This document shows, one piece after another, positions 1-7,830 of a stretch of 64,000 nucleotides of DNA (positions within the stretch are counted from its first letter, which is position 1; each line of letters starts with the position of its first letter). Where the stretch lies: assembly GCF_040675465.1 (NCBI RefSeq), contig NZ_JBFAPA010000016.1:124001-188000 (forward strand). Reading direction: 5' to 3'. This stretch comes from Kibdelosporangium sp040675465 (GTDB lineage Bacteria > Actinomycetota > Actinomycetes > Mycobacteriales > Pseudonocardiaceae). A program made the position numbers and the translations under genes. The notes under the pieces were generated by a model. The model saw only the letters and a list, made by a program, of their open reading frames with translations, searched no databases and was not told where the DNA came from.

Positions 1-1
1 T

Positions 2-847
2 TCCGGTGTGGCGCACGGCAACCAGGTCGCGCACATCCCGGACGCCTCGGCCAAGGGCACGTTCGACAAGCTGCAGTCCCGGCTGTGGGCGCACGGGGAC
101 TCGTTGCCGCCCAGGCTTTTCGACGGTGCGCACCAGCCGTTGCTCGCCGGCTCGGCGGACTTCGCCAAGCCCACCGGGCCGTTGCTGGGTCAGGTCATCG
201 ACGTGTCCGGCCGGGCGGCAACGATCCCGCTGGACCCGGTGCCCGGCCGGAACCTGGCCGTGATCGGGACCGCCACCGAGGACGCCCTGTCCATTATGGA
301 GAGTTCGGCGCTGACCCTGGCACGTTTGCACCCGCCCGGTTCGTGCGATTTCAGCCTGTGGTGCCCGGTTCCCGCGCTGGCGCCTCGTGTTTCCCGGCTA
401 GCGGCCGCGTTGGGCGAGCACTCGGTGGATCTGCGGCTGGACGAGTCGATCGCGGAGCTGACCCCGTCGACCGCCGAGCGGCCCCGGTTCGTGTTCTTCT
501 TCGCCGTCGACGCCGCTCATCAGTGGCTGGAGACCAAGGAACCGCCGTTGATGCGGGCGAAGCTGGAGGATCTGCGGGCGTTGCTGAAGAACGGCCCGGC
601 CCACCATGTGCACATCTTCGGCTGGTGGCGGGGAACGGGCCGGCTCAAGGACACGCTCGGTTTCTCCGGCACCGACGACATCGGCGCCTGGGTCGCGCTC
701 GACGTGCAGGGCGCGGAGCTGAACACGCTCGCGGCCGGCCAGGTGATCGACTGGTCGCCGCGGCCGCGGCGGGCGATCTTCTTCGACAAGTCCACGCACA
801 GCGCCCCGGACGTGCTGATCCCCTTCGACACCCAGGACCTGACGTGA
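2..847 (+). CDS. FtsK/SpoIIIE-type ATPase, C-terminal part (5' end outside window)
   Basis: The reading frame is open from the first bases, so the gene begins upstream of the window; a GTG at 8 is probably internal. The visible 281 residues resemble the last ATPase module of actinobacterial FtsK/SpoIIIE/EccC proteins. A segment around residues 60-90 (GQVIDVSGRAATIPLDPVPG, then NLAVIG) looks like the beta-strand entering a nucleotide-binding fold. The Walker A is degenerate (GTATEDA), as is common in C-terminal modules of this family. A later stretch (RFVFFFAVDAAHQ) sits where Walker B would be. No membrane segment is visible. The role, DNA or protein translocation, cannot be decided from the fragment. 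It overlaps the next gene by a GTGA junction, so the two are probably translated together. Confidence 0.7.
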   Translation, partial: SGVAHGNQVAHIPDASAKGTFDKLQSRLWAHGDSLPPRLFDGAHQPLLAGSADFAKPTGPLLGQVIDVSGRAATIPLDPVPGRNLAVIGTATEDALSIMESSALTLARLHPPGSCDFSLWCPVPALAPRVSRLAAALGEHSVDLRLDESIAELTPSTAERPRFVFFFAVDAAHQWLETKEPPLMRAKLEDLRALLKNGPAHHVHIFGWWRGTGRLKDTLGFSGTDDIGAWVALDVQGAELNTLAAGQVIDWSPRPRRAIFFDKSTHSAPDVLIPFDTQDLT

Positions 848-1218
848 CCGACCCGTATGACGACCCCGTCGCGCAGTACAAGGAGATCCTGGACATCCCG
901 CGGCAGGCGTCGCAGAAGATCGCCGAGCTGGAACGCAGGCGGACCCTCGAGCTGGCCGCCGAGATCCGGGAGGCGGACAAGCAGATCAAGTCCGCCTCCG
1001 CCCGGGAAACCCAGGCGTCCCAGGAGATCCAGGCCTGGTGGCGGGAGGTGATCGCGCGGATGACCGGCCTGCCGTGGATCATGCCGGGCCGTCCGCCGGA
1101 GGCCACCCAGGAGGCCCCGCCGAAGTCCCTGGACGAGTACATGGCCGAGATCCAGCCCAAGACCAACGACTTCCTCGCCGCCCTGCGCCGCGCCGCCTGG
1201 CCCCGCCGCACCCCCTAG
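844..1218 (+). CDS. Small charged coiled-coil protein coupled to the FtsK-like gene
   Basis: A 124-residue protein starting at GTG 844, which overlaps the upstream TGA (GTGA). Residues about 15-60 are rich in Glu, Arg, Lys, Ala and Gln in a heptad-like pattern (KIAELERRRTLELAAEIREA), suggesting a helix or coiled coil. The C-terminal half has a Trp/Pro-rich segment (TGLPWIMPGRPPEA). There is no signal peptide or membrane segment. I do not recognise a family. The tight coupling suggests a partner or adaptor of the ATPase, which is inference. It ends four bases into the convergent asparaginase-like gene. Confidence 0.7.
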   Translation: MTDPYDDPVAQYKEILDIPRQASQKIAELERRRTLELAAEIREADKQIKSASARETQASQEIQAWWREVIARMTGLPWIMPGRPPEATQEAPPKSLDEYMAEIQPKTNDFLAALRRAAWPRRTP

Positions 1219-2081
1219 ATCCGGTCGAACCATTCGGCGACGGCTTTTGCGCCGCCGCCGTTGCCGAGGGCGACCATGGTGGCGATGCGGGCGTGCCCGG
1301 CGGACAGCCATCGGGCGGAGATGGCGCCCATCTGCTGAACCATCCCGGCCCCCAACGAATCCCCGCGTCCCCGCCCGGCGACCACGACCGGGATGTCCCA
1401 GCTGGACACTCCGCCGATGGTCCCGAACAGTTCGACCGGAACGCTGCCCCGCCCGGTCCCCTCAAGCACTATGGCCCTCGCTCCACGATCGACGAGGGTG
1501 TCGATCACCGCACTGGGCAGCTCCGGGTAGACCCGCAGCAGAGCCACATCCGTCTCCGGCTCGCCCCGGAACTCCGGCCACCGCTCGGGCAGCTCGTCCA
1601 GGTCGAGTACCGGCGCCCCGCCCAGCGCGAACGTCCGGGCCGGATGCAGCTTCCCGTCCAGGCACACCAACGCCCCCGCCCGGGCCAGTACCGGATCACC
1701 GGCGGCCACAAGGGAATCCGCGAGGTTGCGGGGCCCGTCGCTGCCCGAGGCGTCCCAGCCCTGGAAAGCCCCGGTGAACACGATCCCACCCCGCGCGGAC
1801 ACCAGGAGGTCCGTCAGGAAAGCCATCTCCCCCAGGTTGTCCACCCCATGGGACACCACCACGCCCGCGAACTCGTCGTCCACCAAGGCAGAACGCACCC
1901 GCCGGGCCACGGCGAGCATGGTTCCCGTGGACACGTCCCACGACGGTTCGGCCATCAGGTCCTCGGCGACCACCCGCACCGGCAAGGTCCCCAGCGAGGC
2001 AACGAGTTCGGCCCCAGTGGCCACCGAACCCCGCCGGTGCGCGATGGTGTCGCCGAGGGCGAGCAAGAGAACTGTCTTCAC
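1215..2081 (-). CDS. Asparaginase-like protein with altered active-site motif
   Basis: A 288-residue protein resembling bacterial type I/II L-asparaginases, which hydrolyse asparagine to aspartate and ammonia. The N-terminal first-threonine loop is present as LALGDTIAHRRG. The second signature, usually HGTDT, reads SHGVDNLGEMAFL: the Asp is kept but the catalytic Thr is Val. The Lys-containing TKT loop is not evident (ARTF lies near its place). Function as an amidohydrolase is therefore uncertain; a binding protein or altered specificity is possible. The start GTG 2081 has GGAG seven bases upstream and overlaps the stop of the preceding micropeptide gene (TTGTGA), so translation is probably coupled. 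An upstream extension exists but has no family similarity. Confidence 0.75.
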   Translation of the reverse strand: MKTVLLLALGDTIAHRRGSVATGAELVASLGTLPVRVVAEDLMAEPSWDVSTGTMLAVARRVRSALVDDEFAGVVVSHGVDNLGEMAFLTDLLVSARGGIVFTGAFQGWDASGSDGPRNLADSLVAAGDPVLARAGALVCLDGKLHPARTFALGGAPVLDLDELPERWPEFRGEPETDVALLRVYPELPSAVIDTLVDRGARAIVLEGTGRGSVPVELFGTIGGVSSWDIPVVVAGRGRGDSLGAGMVQQMGAISARWLSAGHARIATMVALGNGGGAKAVAEWFDRI

Positions 2082-2128
2082 AAGGCTCCAACCAGGATCA
2101 CGACGACGATGGCCAGGATGAGCATCAT
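2078..2128 (-). CDS. Predicted 16-residue membrane micropeptide between coupled genes
   Basis: Reading the minus strand from 2128 gives MMLILAIVVVILVGAL then TGA, a single hydrophobic helix long enough to span most of a membrane. Its ATG overlaps the TGA of the RHH-ClpN gene (CGATGATG), and its TGA overlaps the GTG of the asparaginase-like gene. A strong ribosome-binding sequence GAGGAG lies eight bases upstream of the ATG, inside the last codons of the preceding gene. The ORF may be a genuine micropeptide or a coupling leader that brings ribosomes to the downstream start. It is too short for normal gene callers. No homologue is known to me. Confidence 0.5.
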   Translation of the reverse strand: MMLILAIVVVILVGAL

Positions 2129-2763
2129 CGCAGCCGCTCCTCGAGCCGCTCGATCCGCTTGACCAACGCGTCCAACGGCGAAGCCTGTGCCCGCAGATGC
2201 GCATACCCAGCGGTCGCGGCGGTCACCGCGGCCCGCACTGACTTCATGTCCACGCCCGCGGCTCGAAGCACTTGTCCCCCATCTCCTTCCGGCTCGGCGA
2301 CGAGCCCGAGCAGCATGTGTTCACACCCGATGTAGTTGTGCCCCAAAGTGATCGCCTCGGTCACGGCCAGCTCCAGCGCGTTCGCCGCGGCCGAGGTGAA
2401 CCTCGTGGCGGATCCTTCCCCGTCAGGCAACGAGACCGTCAAGCTGGCCGGCTGGATCTCCATCACCCGCAGGATCTGCAGAGCGAGGTTCGTCCCCTCG
2501 GTGATCAGCCCATGAAGCAGGTGCTCGGTGCCCACTTCGCCGTGGGCCGCTTCGATTCCCAGGCGCAGCGCGGTCTTTGCCCGTTCGGTGAACCGTTCGA
2601 GCTTCGGCCCCTCCCCCAGGTCCGACAACGTCAACGCACGCATGGCAGCCACCCTCTTCACCGAAGATTCCAAAGCACGCTGACAGATCGCGGAGACCGG
2701 CACGCCCGTCTGCTTGACGGCCTCGGCCAGGTCGTCCGGCAGGTACACGTTTATCTTTGGCAT
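2125..2763 (-). CDS. Ribbon-helix-helix plus Clp N-domain fusion protein
   Basis: A 212-residue protein. Residues 1-45 (MPKINVYLPDDLAEAVKQTG, then VPVSAICQRALE) look like an Arc/MetJ-type ribbon-helix-helix DNA-binding domain. Residues about 60-195 hold two repeats of the Clp N-terminal fold: FTERAKTALRLGIEAA with HGEVGTEHLLHGLI, and FTSAAANALELAVTEA with LGHNYIGCEHMLLGLV. No AAA+ module or Walker motif follows, so this is not a ClpC chaperone. It could be a regulator that senses a peptide or degron through the Clp_N domain, or a ClpC adaptor with DNA-binding ability; both are inference. It lies 30 bp after the MarR gene, and tandem ATACCCCC repeats just before its start may be an autoregulatory operator. 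Confidence 0.8.
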   Translation of the reverse strand: MPKINVYLPDDLAEAVKQTGVPVSAICQRALESSVKRVAAMRALTLSDLGEGPKLERFTERAKTALRLGIEAAHGEVGTEHLLHGLITEGTNLALQILRVMEIQPASLTVSLPDGEGSATRFTSAAANALELAVTEAITLGHNYIGCEHMLLGLVAEPEGDGGQVLRAAGVDMKSVRAAVTAATAGYAHLRAQASPLDALVKRIERLEERLR

Positions 2764-2790
2764 ACCCCCATATATACCCCCTCGTGGGGT
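2761..2790. promoter_or_regulatory. Tandem ATACCCCC repeats and small inverted repeat before the RHH-ClpN gene
   Basis: ATACCCCC occurs twice in direct orientation (2762-2769 and 2774-2781), 12 bases apart, followed by an ACCCC-CTCGT-GGGGT inverted repeat (2776-2790). Ribbon-helix-helix dimers often bind closely spaced direct or inverted repeats, so an operator for the adjacent RHH protein is plausible. The hairpin could also be a weak end signal of the MarR gene. Confidence 0.35.
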
Positions 2791-2793
2791 TAG

Positions 2794-3246
2794 TTACCAG
2801 ACCGGGCGCAACGCGGGCAGCGTTTCCCCAGCTAGCGACCGGATCAGTCGGGTCAGCTCGGCACGCAGAACGGACACATCGCCCAGCGACGCTTCCAGCT
2901 CGTGCAGAATCCGCCCGGCGACCTCCAGATGCCGATGAGCCGCGGGCGTCAGCACGACCAGCTTGCGCCGCCCACCCTCGGGATGCGGCTCGCGGCGCAC
3001 GTATCCCTTGCGCTCCAACTCGTCCACGATCTGCCCGGCGGCCTGTTTGGTGACCCCCAGGGTCGCGGCCAGCTCCGAGCTCGTCGCCCCCGAGCGCTTC
3101 AGCGCCTGGAACACCGCACCGTGCACGGGCCGCAGATCGGCGTACCCGGCGGCGGACACCCGGGCGACGAACTCGCCGAGTACGAGCTGAAACCCCATGC
3201 CGAGCAGGAAAGTCAGCTCGGTCGAGGCCAATGGGTCATCGGTCAC
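2794..3246 (-). CDS. MarR family transcriptional regulator
   Basis: A 150-residue protein from GTG 3246 with the MarR winged-helix layout. Helical dimerisation segments flank the DNA-binding core: SGATSSELAATLGVTKQAAG is the helix-turn-helix and YVRREPHPEGGRRKLVVLTP is the beta-wing. Residues are typical of MarR, including the conserved wing Arg and Asp/Glu-Gly turn. MarR proteins are usually autorepressors released by phenolics or oxidants. It is divergent from a cupin gene, and the 77-bp interval holds two inverted repeats suited to MarR dimers. A start nine codons upstream is possible, but would cover one of these repeats. Confidence 0.88.
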   Translation of the reverse strand: MTDDPLASTELTFLLGMGFQLVLGEFVARVSAAGYADLRPVHGAVFQALKRSGATSSELAATLGVTKQAAGQIVDELERKGYVRREPHPEGGRRKLVVLTPAAHRHLEVAGRILHELEASLGDVSVLRAELTRLIRSLAGETLPALRPVW

Positions 3247-3255
3247 GGAACTATC

Positions 3256-3306
3256 TTGACACAGGTGAGTCAACCCGCTTTACTCACTACCAAGTAAAGC
3301 TACTTG
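3256..3306. promoter_or_regulatory. Two inverted repeats, candidate MarR operators
   Basis: Between the divergent MarR and cupin genes lie TTGAC-N8-GTCAA (3256-3273) and CAAGTA-AAGC-TACTTG (3291-3306). The second is a perfect 6-bp-arm palindrome, and both have MarR-like size. The TTGAC arms may also serve as -35 elements for one or both directions. Control of both genes by the MarR protein is inference from position. Confidence 0.5.
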
Positions 3307-3323
3307 ACTCAGAGGAGACCCAC

Positions 3324-3689
3324 TTGATCGTCACCACCGCGCGCCCCATGGAGACCCCGAACGCGGCCCTGGCCAGCCTGGCCACGCCCTCCTTGGGCAG
3401 CACGGAGATCTGCACCTGGCGCATCACGATGCAGCCCGGTGCGCAAGGTCCGGTCCACGCCATCGACCGCGAACAGGTGTGGCTGCCACTCACCGGCGAG
3501 CTGGCGTTCACTGTGGACGGCGAAACCATGTCAGTTCCGGCCGGGCAGGCCGCGATCCTGCCCGCGGGTGAGGTGCGGCAGGTCGCCGTCGTCGCCGGGC
3601 CGGTGCAAGCCGTTGTGTGCATGGCAGTCGGCGGTCACGCAACCGTTCCGGGCAGTGCGGACCGGCATCCGCTGCCGTGGGCCGAATAA
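3324..3689 (+). CDS. Cupin-domain protein
   Basis: A 121-residue protein starting at TTG 3324, seven bases after GAGGAG. The core is a single conserved beta-barrel: PGAQGPVHAIDREQVWLPLT corresponds to cupin motif 1 (one His and a Glu in the usual spacing), and MSVPAGQAAILPAGEVRQVA to motif 2, in which the usual metal His is absent. Metal binding is thus uncertain. It is divergent from the MarR gene and 52 bp upstream of the mannosidase. It could be a small-molecule sensor or an isomerase/dioxygenase-like enzyme; no substrate can be named. Confidence 0.75.
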   Translation: MIVTTARPMETPNAALASLATPSLGSTEICTWRITMQPGAQGPVHAIDREQVWLPLTGELAFTVDGETMSVPAGQAAILPAGEVRQVAVVAGPVQAVVCMAVGGHATVPGSADRHPLPWAE

Positions 3690-3700
3690 GCCGCCGTCCT

Positions 3701-3708
3701 GGTATACC
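3701..3708. promoter_or_regulatory. GGTATACC palindrome before the mannosidase gene
   Basis: A perfect 8-bp palindrome (in context CTGGTATACCGT) lies 33 bp before the GTG start of the GH38 gene. It resembles the core of GntR-family operators and also contains a TATACC -10-like hexamer. Either role, or both, is possible. Confidence 0.3.
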
Positions 3709-3741
3709 GTCGCACGGGAACCCACATTTCAGGAGGTCACC

Positions 3742-6726
3742 GTGCATGACGATCGGCGGCTGGTCGAGGAACGGCTGCGCCGGATGCTCACCACGAGGCT
3801 CGCGCCGGCGCGGTACGCCGGATCCGTCCCGCTGGACATCGAGGTCTGGCACGTGCCGGACGAGCCGGTGCCGGTCGCGGAGGCGCTGGCGGCCGACTTC
3901 GAGCCCTTCGCGGTGGGACAGCGCTGGGGTGCGCCGTGGTCGACGAGCTGGTTCCGCGTTCGTGGTGCGGTGCCTGAGCAATGGCGTGGCCGCAAGGTGG
4001 AAGCCGTGGTGGACCTGGGGTTCACCACGGCACAGGCCGGGTTCCAGGCCGAAGCGCTGGCCTACGACCTGGCGGGCACGCCGATCAAGGGCATCGCACC
4101 GCGCAACAACCATGTCCCGCTGACCGGTGACACGGTCGGCCTGCTGTTCGAGGCCGCGGCGAACCCGGACATCCTGCACGGCGGGATGCAGCCGACTCCG
4201 TTGGGCGACAAGGAGACCGCTGGCAAGGATCCGCTGTACACGTTCGCCGGCGCGGACGTGAAGCTGCTCGACGAGGACGTCTGGCACCTGGAGCTGGACA
4301 TGGAGGTCCTCAGCCAGCTGATGGCCGAACTGTCCCTTTCGGACCCCCGGCGGCACGAGATCCTGCGGGCGCTGGAACGCGCCATGGATGTGATCGAGGT
4401 TGACGACATCTCCGGCACGGCAGCCGCTGCGCGTGCTGAGCTCACCGAAGTCCTTGCCAGGCCGGCACATGCGAGCGCACACCGGTTGTCGGCCGTCGGC
4501 CATGCGCACATCGACAGCGCGTGGCTGTGGCCGCAGCGCGAGACGATCCGCAAGACCTCAAGGACTTTCGCGACCGTCACCGCGCTGGCGGCCGAGTACC
4601 CGGAGTTCATCTTCGCGTGTTCCCAGGCGCAGCAGTACGCGTGGGTCAAGGACCACCAGCCGGCGATCTTCGACCGGATCGCGGCGGCGGTGAAGTCCGG
4701 CCAGTGGGCGCCGGTCGGCGGGATGTGGGTCGAGTCGGACGCGAACCTGCCCGGCGGCGAGGCGCTGGCCCGGCAACTGGTGCACGGCAAGCGGTTCTTC
4801 CTCGACGAGTTCGGCTACGAGTGCGAGGAGGTGTGGCTGCCCGACTCGTTCGGCTACACCGCGGCCTTCCCGCAGCTGGCCCGGCTGGCCGGGACGAAGT
4901 GGTTCCTGACCCAGAAGATGTCCTGGAACCAGACCAACAAGATGCCGCACCACACGTTCTGGTGGGAGGGCATAGATGGCACCCGCGTCTTCACCCACCT
5001 GCCTCCGGTGGACACATACAACTCCGAGTTCTCCGGCAAGGAAATGGCCTACGCGGTCGCCAACTACGCCGAGAAAGGCCGCGGCACAAGGTCTTTGGTG
5101 CCGTTCGGGTACGGCGACGGCGGTGGCGGCCCCACCCGCGAGATGCTGGAACGCGCCCGCCGGCTGAAGGACCTGGAGGGCACCGCCCGGGTGGAGATCG
5201 AGAAGCCGAGCGAGTTCTTCGCCAAGGCACAGGCGGAGTACCCGGACGCGCCGGTCTGGTCCGGCGAGATGTACCTGGAGCTGCACCGCGCCACGTACAC
5301 CTCGCAGGCGCGGACCAAGGCAGGCAACCGCCGCAGCGAGCACCTGTTGCGTGAGGCCGAACTGTGGGCCGCGACCGCCGCTTCGGCCGGGACGTTCGAC
5401 TATCCCTACGAGGCCTTCGACCGGCTGTGGAAAATCGTTCTGCTACACCAGTTCCACGACATCCTGCCGGGCAGCTCGATCGCGTGGGTGCACAAGGAGG
5501 CGGAGGCGACCTACGCCCGGGTCGCCGCCGAGCTCAACGCGATCACCGACGCGGCCATCGCCTCCCTCGCTGGTGAACCCGCGCAACCGATCGTGTTCAA
5601 CACCAGCCCACGCCCGCGTGCCGAGGTCGTCGACGGCGTCCTCACTCATGTCCCAGGATCCGGTGCCGCAGCGGTGGAAAGCGTCACAGCGGACGCCGTG
5701 ACGGTCACGGATCGTCTGCTGGACAACGGTTTGGTTCGGGTCGAGCTGGACGACGACGGCCTGTTCCGGTCGGTCCGCGATCTGGTGCGCAACCGGGAAG
5801 TCCTCAGCGGACCGGGCAACCTGCTGCAGTTGCACCCGGACCTGCCGAACTTCTGGGACGCCTGGGACATCGACGTGCACTACAAGCGCAGGCACGTGGA
5901 CCTGACCGGCGTCGACGCGATCACCGTTGTCAGCGAAGGACTCGAGGGCGCCATCAAGGTCGAGCGGTCGTTCGGCTCGTCCCGGATCAGCCAGGTGATC
6001 AGCGTGCGGGCGGGCAGCCCGCGGATCGACATCCGCACCGAGATCGACTGGCACGAGCAGGAGAAGATCCTCAAGGCGGCCTTCCCGATCGACGTGCACG
6101 CCGACCGTTCGGCGGCGGAGATCCAGTTCGGGCACGTCTTCCGTCCCACGCACACCAACACCAGCTGGGACGCGGCCCGGTTCGAGATCTACGCGCACCG
6201 CTGGGTGCACGTGGCCGAACCGGGTTACGGCGTGGGCGTGCTCAACGATTCCACCTACGGCCACGACATCAGCCGCAACGGAGGCACGACCACAGTACGG
6301 CTCAGCGTGGTCCGCGCACCGAGGTGCCCGGACCCGCACGCCGACCAGGGAAAGCACGTACTCACGTACTCTCTGTTGCCGGGTGCGTCCATTTCGGACA
6401 CGGTGACCGAGGGGTATGCGTTGAACCTGCCGGTCCGGGTCGTCCAGGGCAGCACCGCCCCGGCACCAATGGTCACAGTGGACAGTGACGCGGTGGCCGT
6501 CGAGGCGGTGAAGCTGGCGGATGACCGGTCCGGGGATGTCATCGTCCGGTTGTACGAGTCACTCGGCGGCCGCGCGGAGGCCCTCGTCCGGGCTAACTTC
6601 CCGATCGCGGGCGTCGAGGTCACCGATCTGCTGGAGCGGCGGACCGACACCGCTGAGGTGCGGGACGGCGGTGTCCCGGTGGCGTTGCGGCCGTTCCAGA
6701 TCCTGACCTTGCGGCTCAAGCGGTAG
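3742..6726 (+). CDS. Alpha-mannosidase, glycoside hydrolase family 38
   Basis: A 994-residue enzyme from GTG 3742, chosen because AGGAGG stands five bases upstream. Family 38 hydrolyses alpha-mannosides with retention and uses zinc. Visible motifs: AHIDSAWLWPQRET with metal-binding His256 and Asp258; WLPDSFGYTAAFPQLA with the likely nucleophile Asp368; and LHQFHDILPGSSIAWVHKEA with further metal-site His residues. An N-terminal domain of about 240 residues and C-terminal beta-sandwich domains (from about 650) complete the normal length for bacterial and lysosomal-type members. There is no signal peptide, so it is probably cytoplasmic and acts on imported mannosides. A strong terminator follows. 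Confidence 0.93.
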   Translation: MHDDRRLVEERLRRMLTTRLAPARYAGSVPLDIEVWHVPDEPVPVAEALAADFEPFAVGQRWGAPWSTSWFRVRGAVPEQWRGRKVEAVVDLGFTTAQAGFQAEALAYDLAGTPIKGIAPRNNHVPLTGDTVGLLFEAAANPDILHGGMQPTPLGDKETAGKDPLYTFAGADVKLLDEDVWHLELDMEVLSQLMAELSLSDPRRHEILRALERAMDVIEVDDISGTAAAARAELTEVLARPAHASAHRLSAVGHAHIDSAWLWPQRETIRKTSRTFATVTALAAEYPEFIFACSQAQQYAWVKDHQPAIFDRIAAAVKSGQWAPVGGMWVESDANLPGGEALARQLVHGKRFFLDEFGYECEEVWLPDSFGYTAAFPQLARLAGTKWFLTQKMSWNQTNKMPHHTFWWEGIDGTRVFTHLPPVDTYNSEFSGKEMAYAVANYAEKGRGTRSLVPFGYGDGGGGPTREMLERARRLKDLEGTARVEIEKPSEFFAKAQAEYPDAPVWSGEMYLELHRATYTSQARTKAGNRRSEHLLREAELWAATAASAGTFDYPYEAFDRLWKIVLLHQFHDILPGSSIAWVHKEAEATYARVAAELNAITDAAIASLAGEPAQPIVFNTSPRPRAEVVDGVLTHVPGSGAAAVESVTADAVTVTDRLLDNGLVRVELDDDGLFRSVRDLVRNREVLSGPGNLLQLHPDLPNFWDAWDIDVHYKRRHVDLTGVDAITVVSEGLEGAIKVERSFGSSRISQVISVRAGSPRIDIRTEIDWHEQEKILKAAFPIDVHADRSAAEIQFGHVFRPTHTNTSWDAARFEIYAHRWVHVAEPGYGVGVLNDSTYGHDISRNGGTTTVRLSVVRAPRCPDPHADQGKHVLTYSLLPGASISDTVTEGYALNLPVRVVQGSTAPAPMVTVDSDAVAVEAVKLADDRSGDVIVRLYESLGGRAEALVRANFPIAGVEVTDLLERRTDTAEVRDGGVPVALRPFQILTLRLKR

Positions 6727-6734
6727 GCGGGGAT

Positions 6735-6776
6735 CCCGCCCGCGGGCCCGCACCCCCAGAGCGGCCCGCGGGCGGG
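6735..6776 (+). terminator. Strong hairpin terminator after the mannosidase gene
   Basis: A perfect 14-bp stem (CCCGCCCGCGGGCC pairing with GGCCCGCGGGCGGG) with a 14-base loop begins nine bases after the stop codon. There is no long U-tract, as is usual in actinomycetes. Confidence 0.75.
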
Positions 6777-6827
6777 TTCCGCACGCAAGCCTGTCAGGTC
6801 CCGGACGCTGGCACGTATGACATTTGG

Positions 6828-6847
6828 CCTGGGTTTAATAACCCGGG
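6828..6847. promoter_or_regulatory. GGGTT-TAAT-AACCC inverted repeat, candidate ArsR-type operator
   Basis: A perfect inverted repeat with 5-bp arms, extended by further pairs on each side to about 20 bp, lies 12-30 bases upstream of the ArsR-type regulator start. AT-rich centre and size suit an autoregulatory winged-helix operator. Confidence 0.4.
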
Positions 6848-6858
6848 AGAATCATGGT

Positions 6859-7830
6859 GTGCGCCGTTTGTACTTCACCGGGGACGACCTGGCCAGGGTC
6901 CGGCTGCTGCCGACACTCGGGCCCCTCGCCGAGGCCATGCTCAGCCTGCTGACGTTGCGCGGGCGCGTCGACGACGCGATGTTCGGCGGCTGGCGGAGGC
7001 AGGTGCGCGCCGCCACCGGCCTGCGGCGGGATGTGCTCACGGCGATGTCCCCGGGCAAGGACGTCTGGCTCGACCTGATCTCGCCGTCGCGGCCGACGCT
7101 CACCGTGGCGCACGGCCGGGAGTCGTTGCTGGCCGGCCGGGCCGGCGACTTCCGGTTCGAGCTCGACCACTACGCCGACGCGTGCGGCGGGCTGCCTCCG
7201 GTCCTGGCCGGGCTGGACGACGATCTCGTGGCCAGGCGGCTGTTCGTCGACGGCCTGGTGGACTACCACGATGTCGCGGTCGGTCCGCGGTGGTCCAGGA
7301 TCCAGGCGCAGCTGGACGCCGATCGCCTCGTGCGCAGCCAGATCCTGCTGGACCGCGGCGTCGACGGGCTGTTCGAAACCCTGCATCCCACCGTGCGGTG
7401 GGAACCTCCCGTGCTGACCCAGACCCTCTGTCCCGCACACCACGGGGACATCTATCTCGACGGCCGTGGCATCGTGCTGGCGCCTTCGTTCTTCAAGCGT
7501 GAACCGGTGCTGCTGGTCCCGGGCAACCCCGACGAGCAGCACATTCTCGTGTACCCGGTCCCGCTGACCCCCGGTGTCTGGGCTGAGGGCGAACCCGCCC
7601 GCGCGCTGGCGAACCTGCTCGGCCGTACCCGCGCGACCGTCCTGCGGGCCATCAGCGACGGCAGCGCGACCACCACCCAGCTGGCCAGCCGGATCGGCGC
7701 GTCCGCCGCCACGGTCAGCCAGCACACCGCCGTCCTGCGCGAGGCCGGGCTGATCACATCACACCGCTACCGCAACACCGTGCACCACATGTTGGCGGCG
7801 CCCGGAGCCGTTCTGCTGGACAGCAACTAG
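6859..7830 (+). CDS. ArsR-family winged-helix regulator with long N-terminal domain
   Basis: A 323-residue protein from GTG 6859, with GGGAGA eight bases upstream. The last 75 residues form an ArsR winged helix: LLGRTRATVLRAISDGSATT then QLASRIGASAATVSQHTAVL, and LITSHRYRNTVHHML as the wing. The preceding 240 residues carry no motif I can name. This architecture (DUF5937-like N-domain, C-terminal ArsR helix-turn-helix) is common in actinomycetes, usually as an uncharacterised repressor. No metal-binding Cys cluster is visible in the recognition helix. It is convergent with FxsA (4-bp overlap). Confidence 0.8.
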   Translation: MRRLYFTGDDLARVRLLPTLGPLAEAMLSLLTLRGRVDDAMFGGWRRQVRAATGLRRDVLTAMSPGKDVWLDLISPSRPTLTVAHGRESLLAGRAGDFRFELDHYADACGGLPPVLAGLDDDLVARRLFVDGLVDYHDVAVGPRWSRIQAQLDADRLVRSQILLDRGVDGLFETLHPTVRWEPPVLTQTLCPAHHGDIYLDGRGIVLAPSFFKREPVLLVPGNPDEQHILVYPVPLTPGVWAEGEPARALANLLGRTRATVLRAISDGSATTTQLASRIGASAATVSQHTAVLREAGLITSHRYRNTVHHMLAAPGAVLLDSN

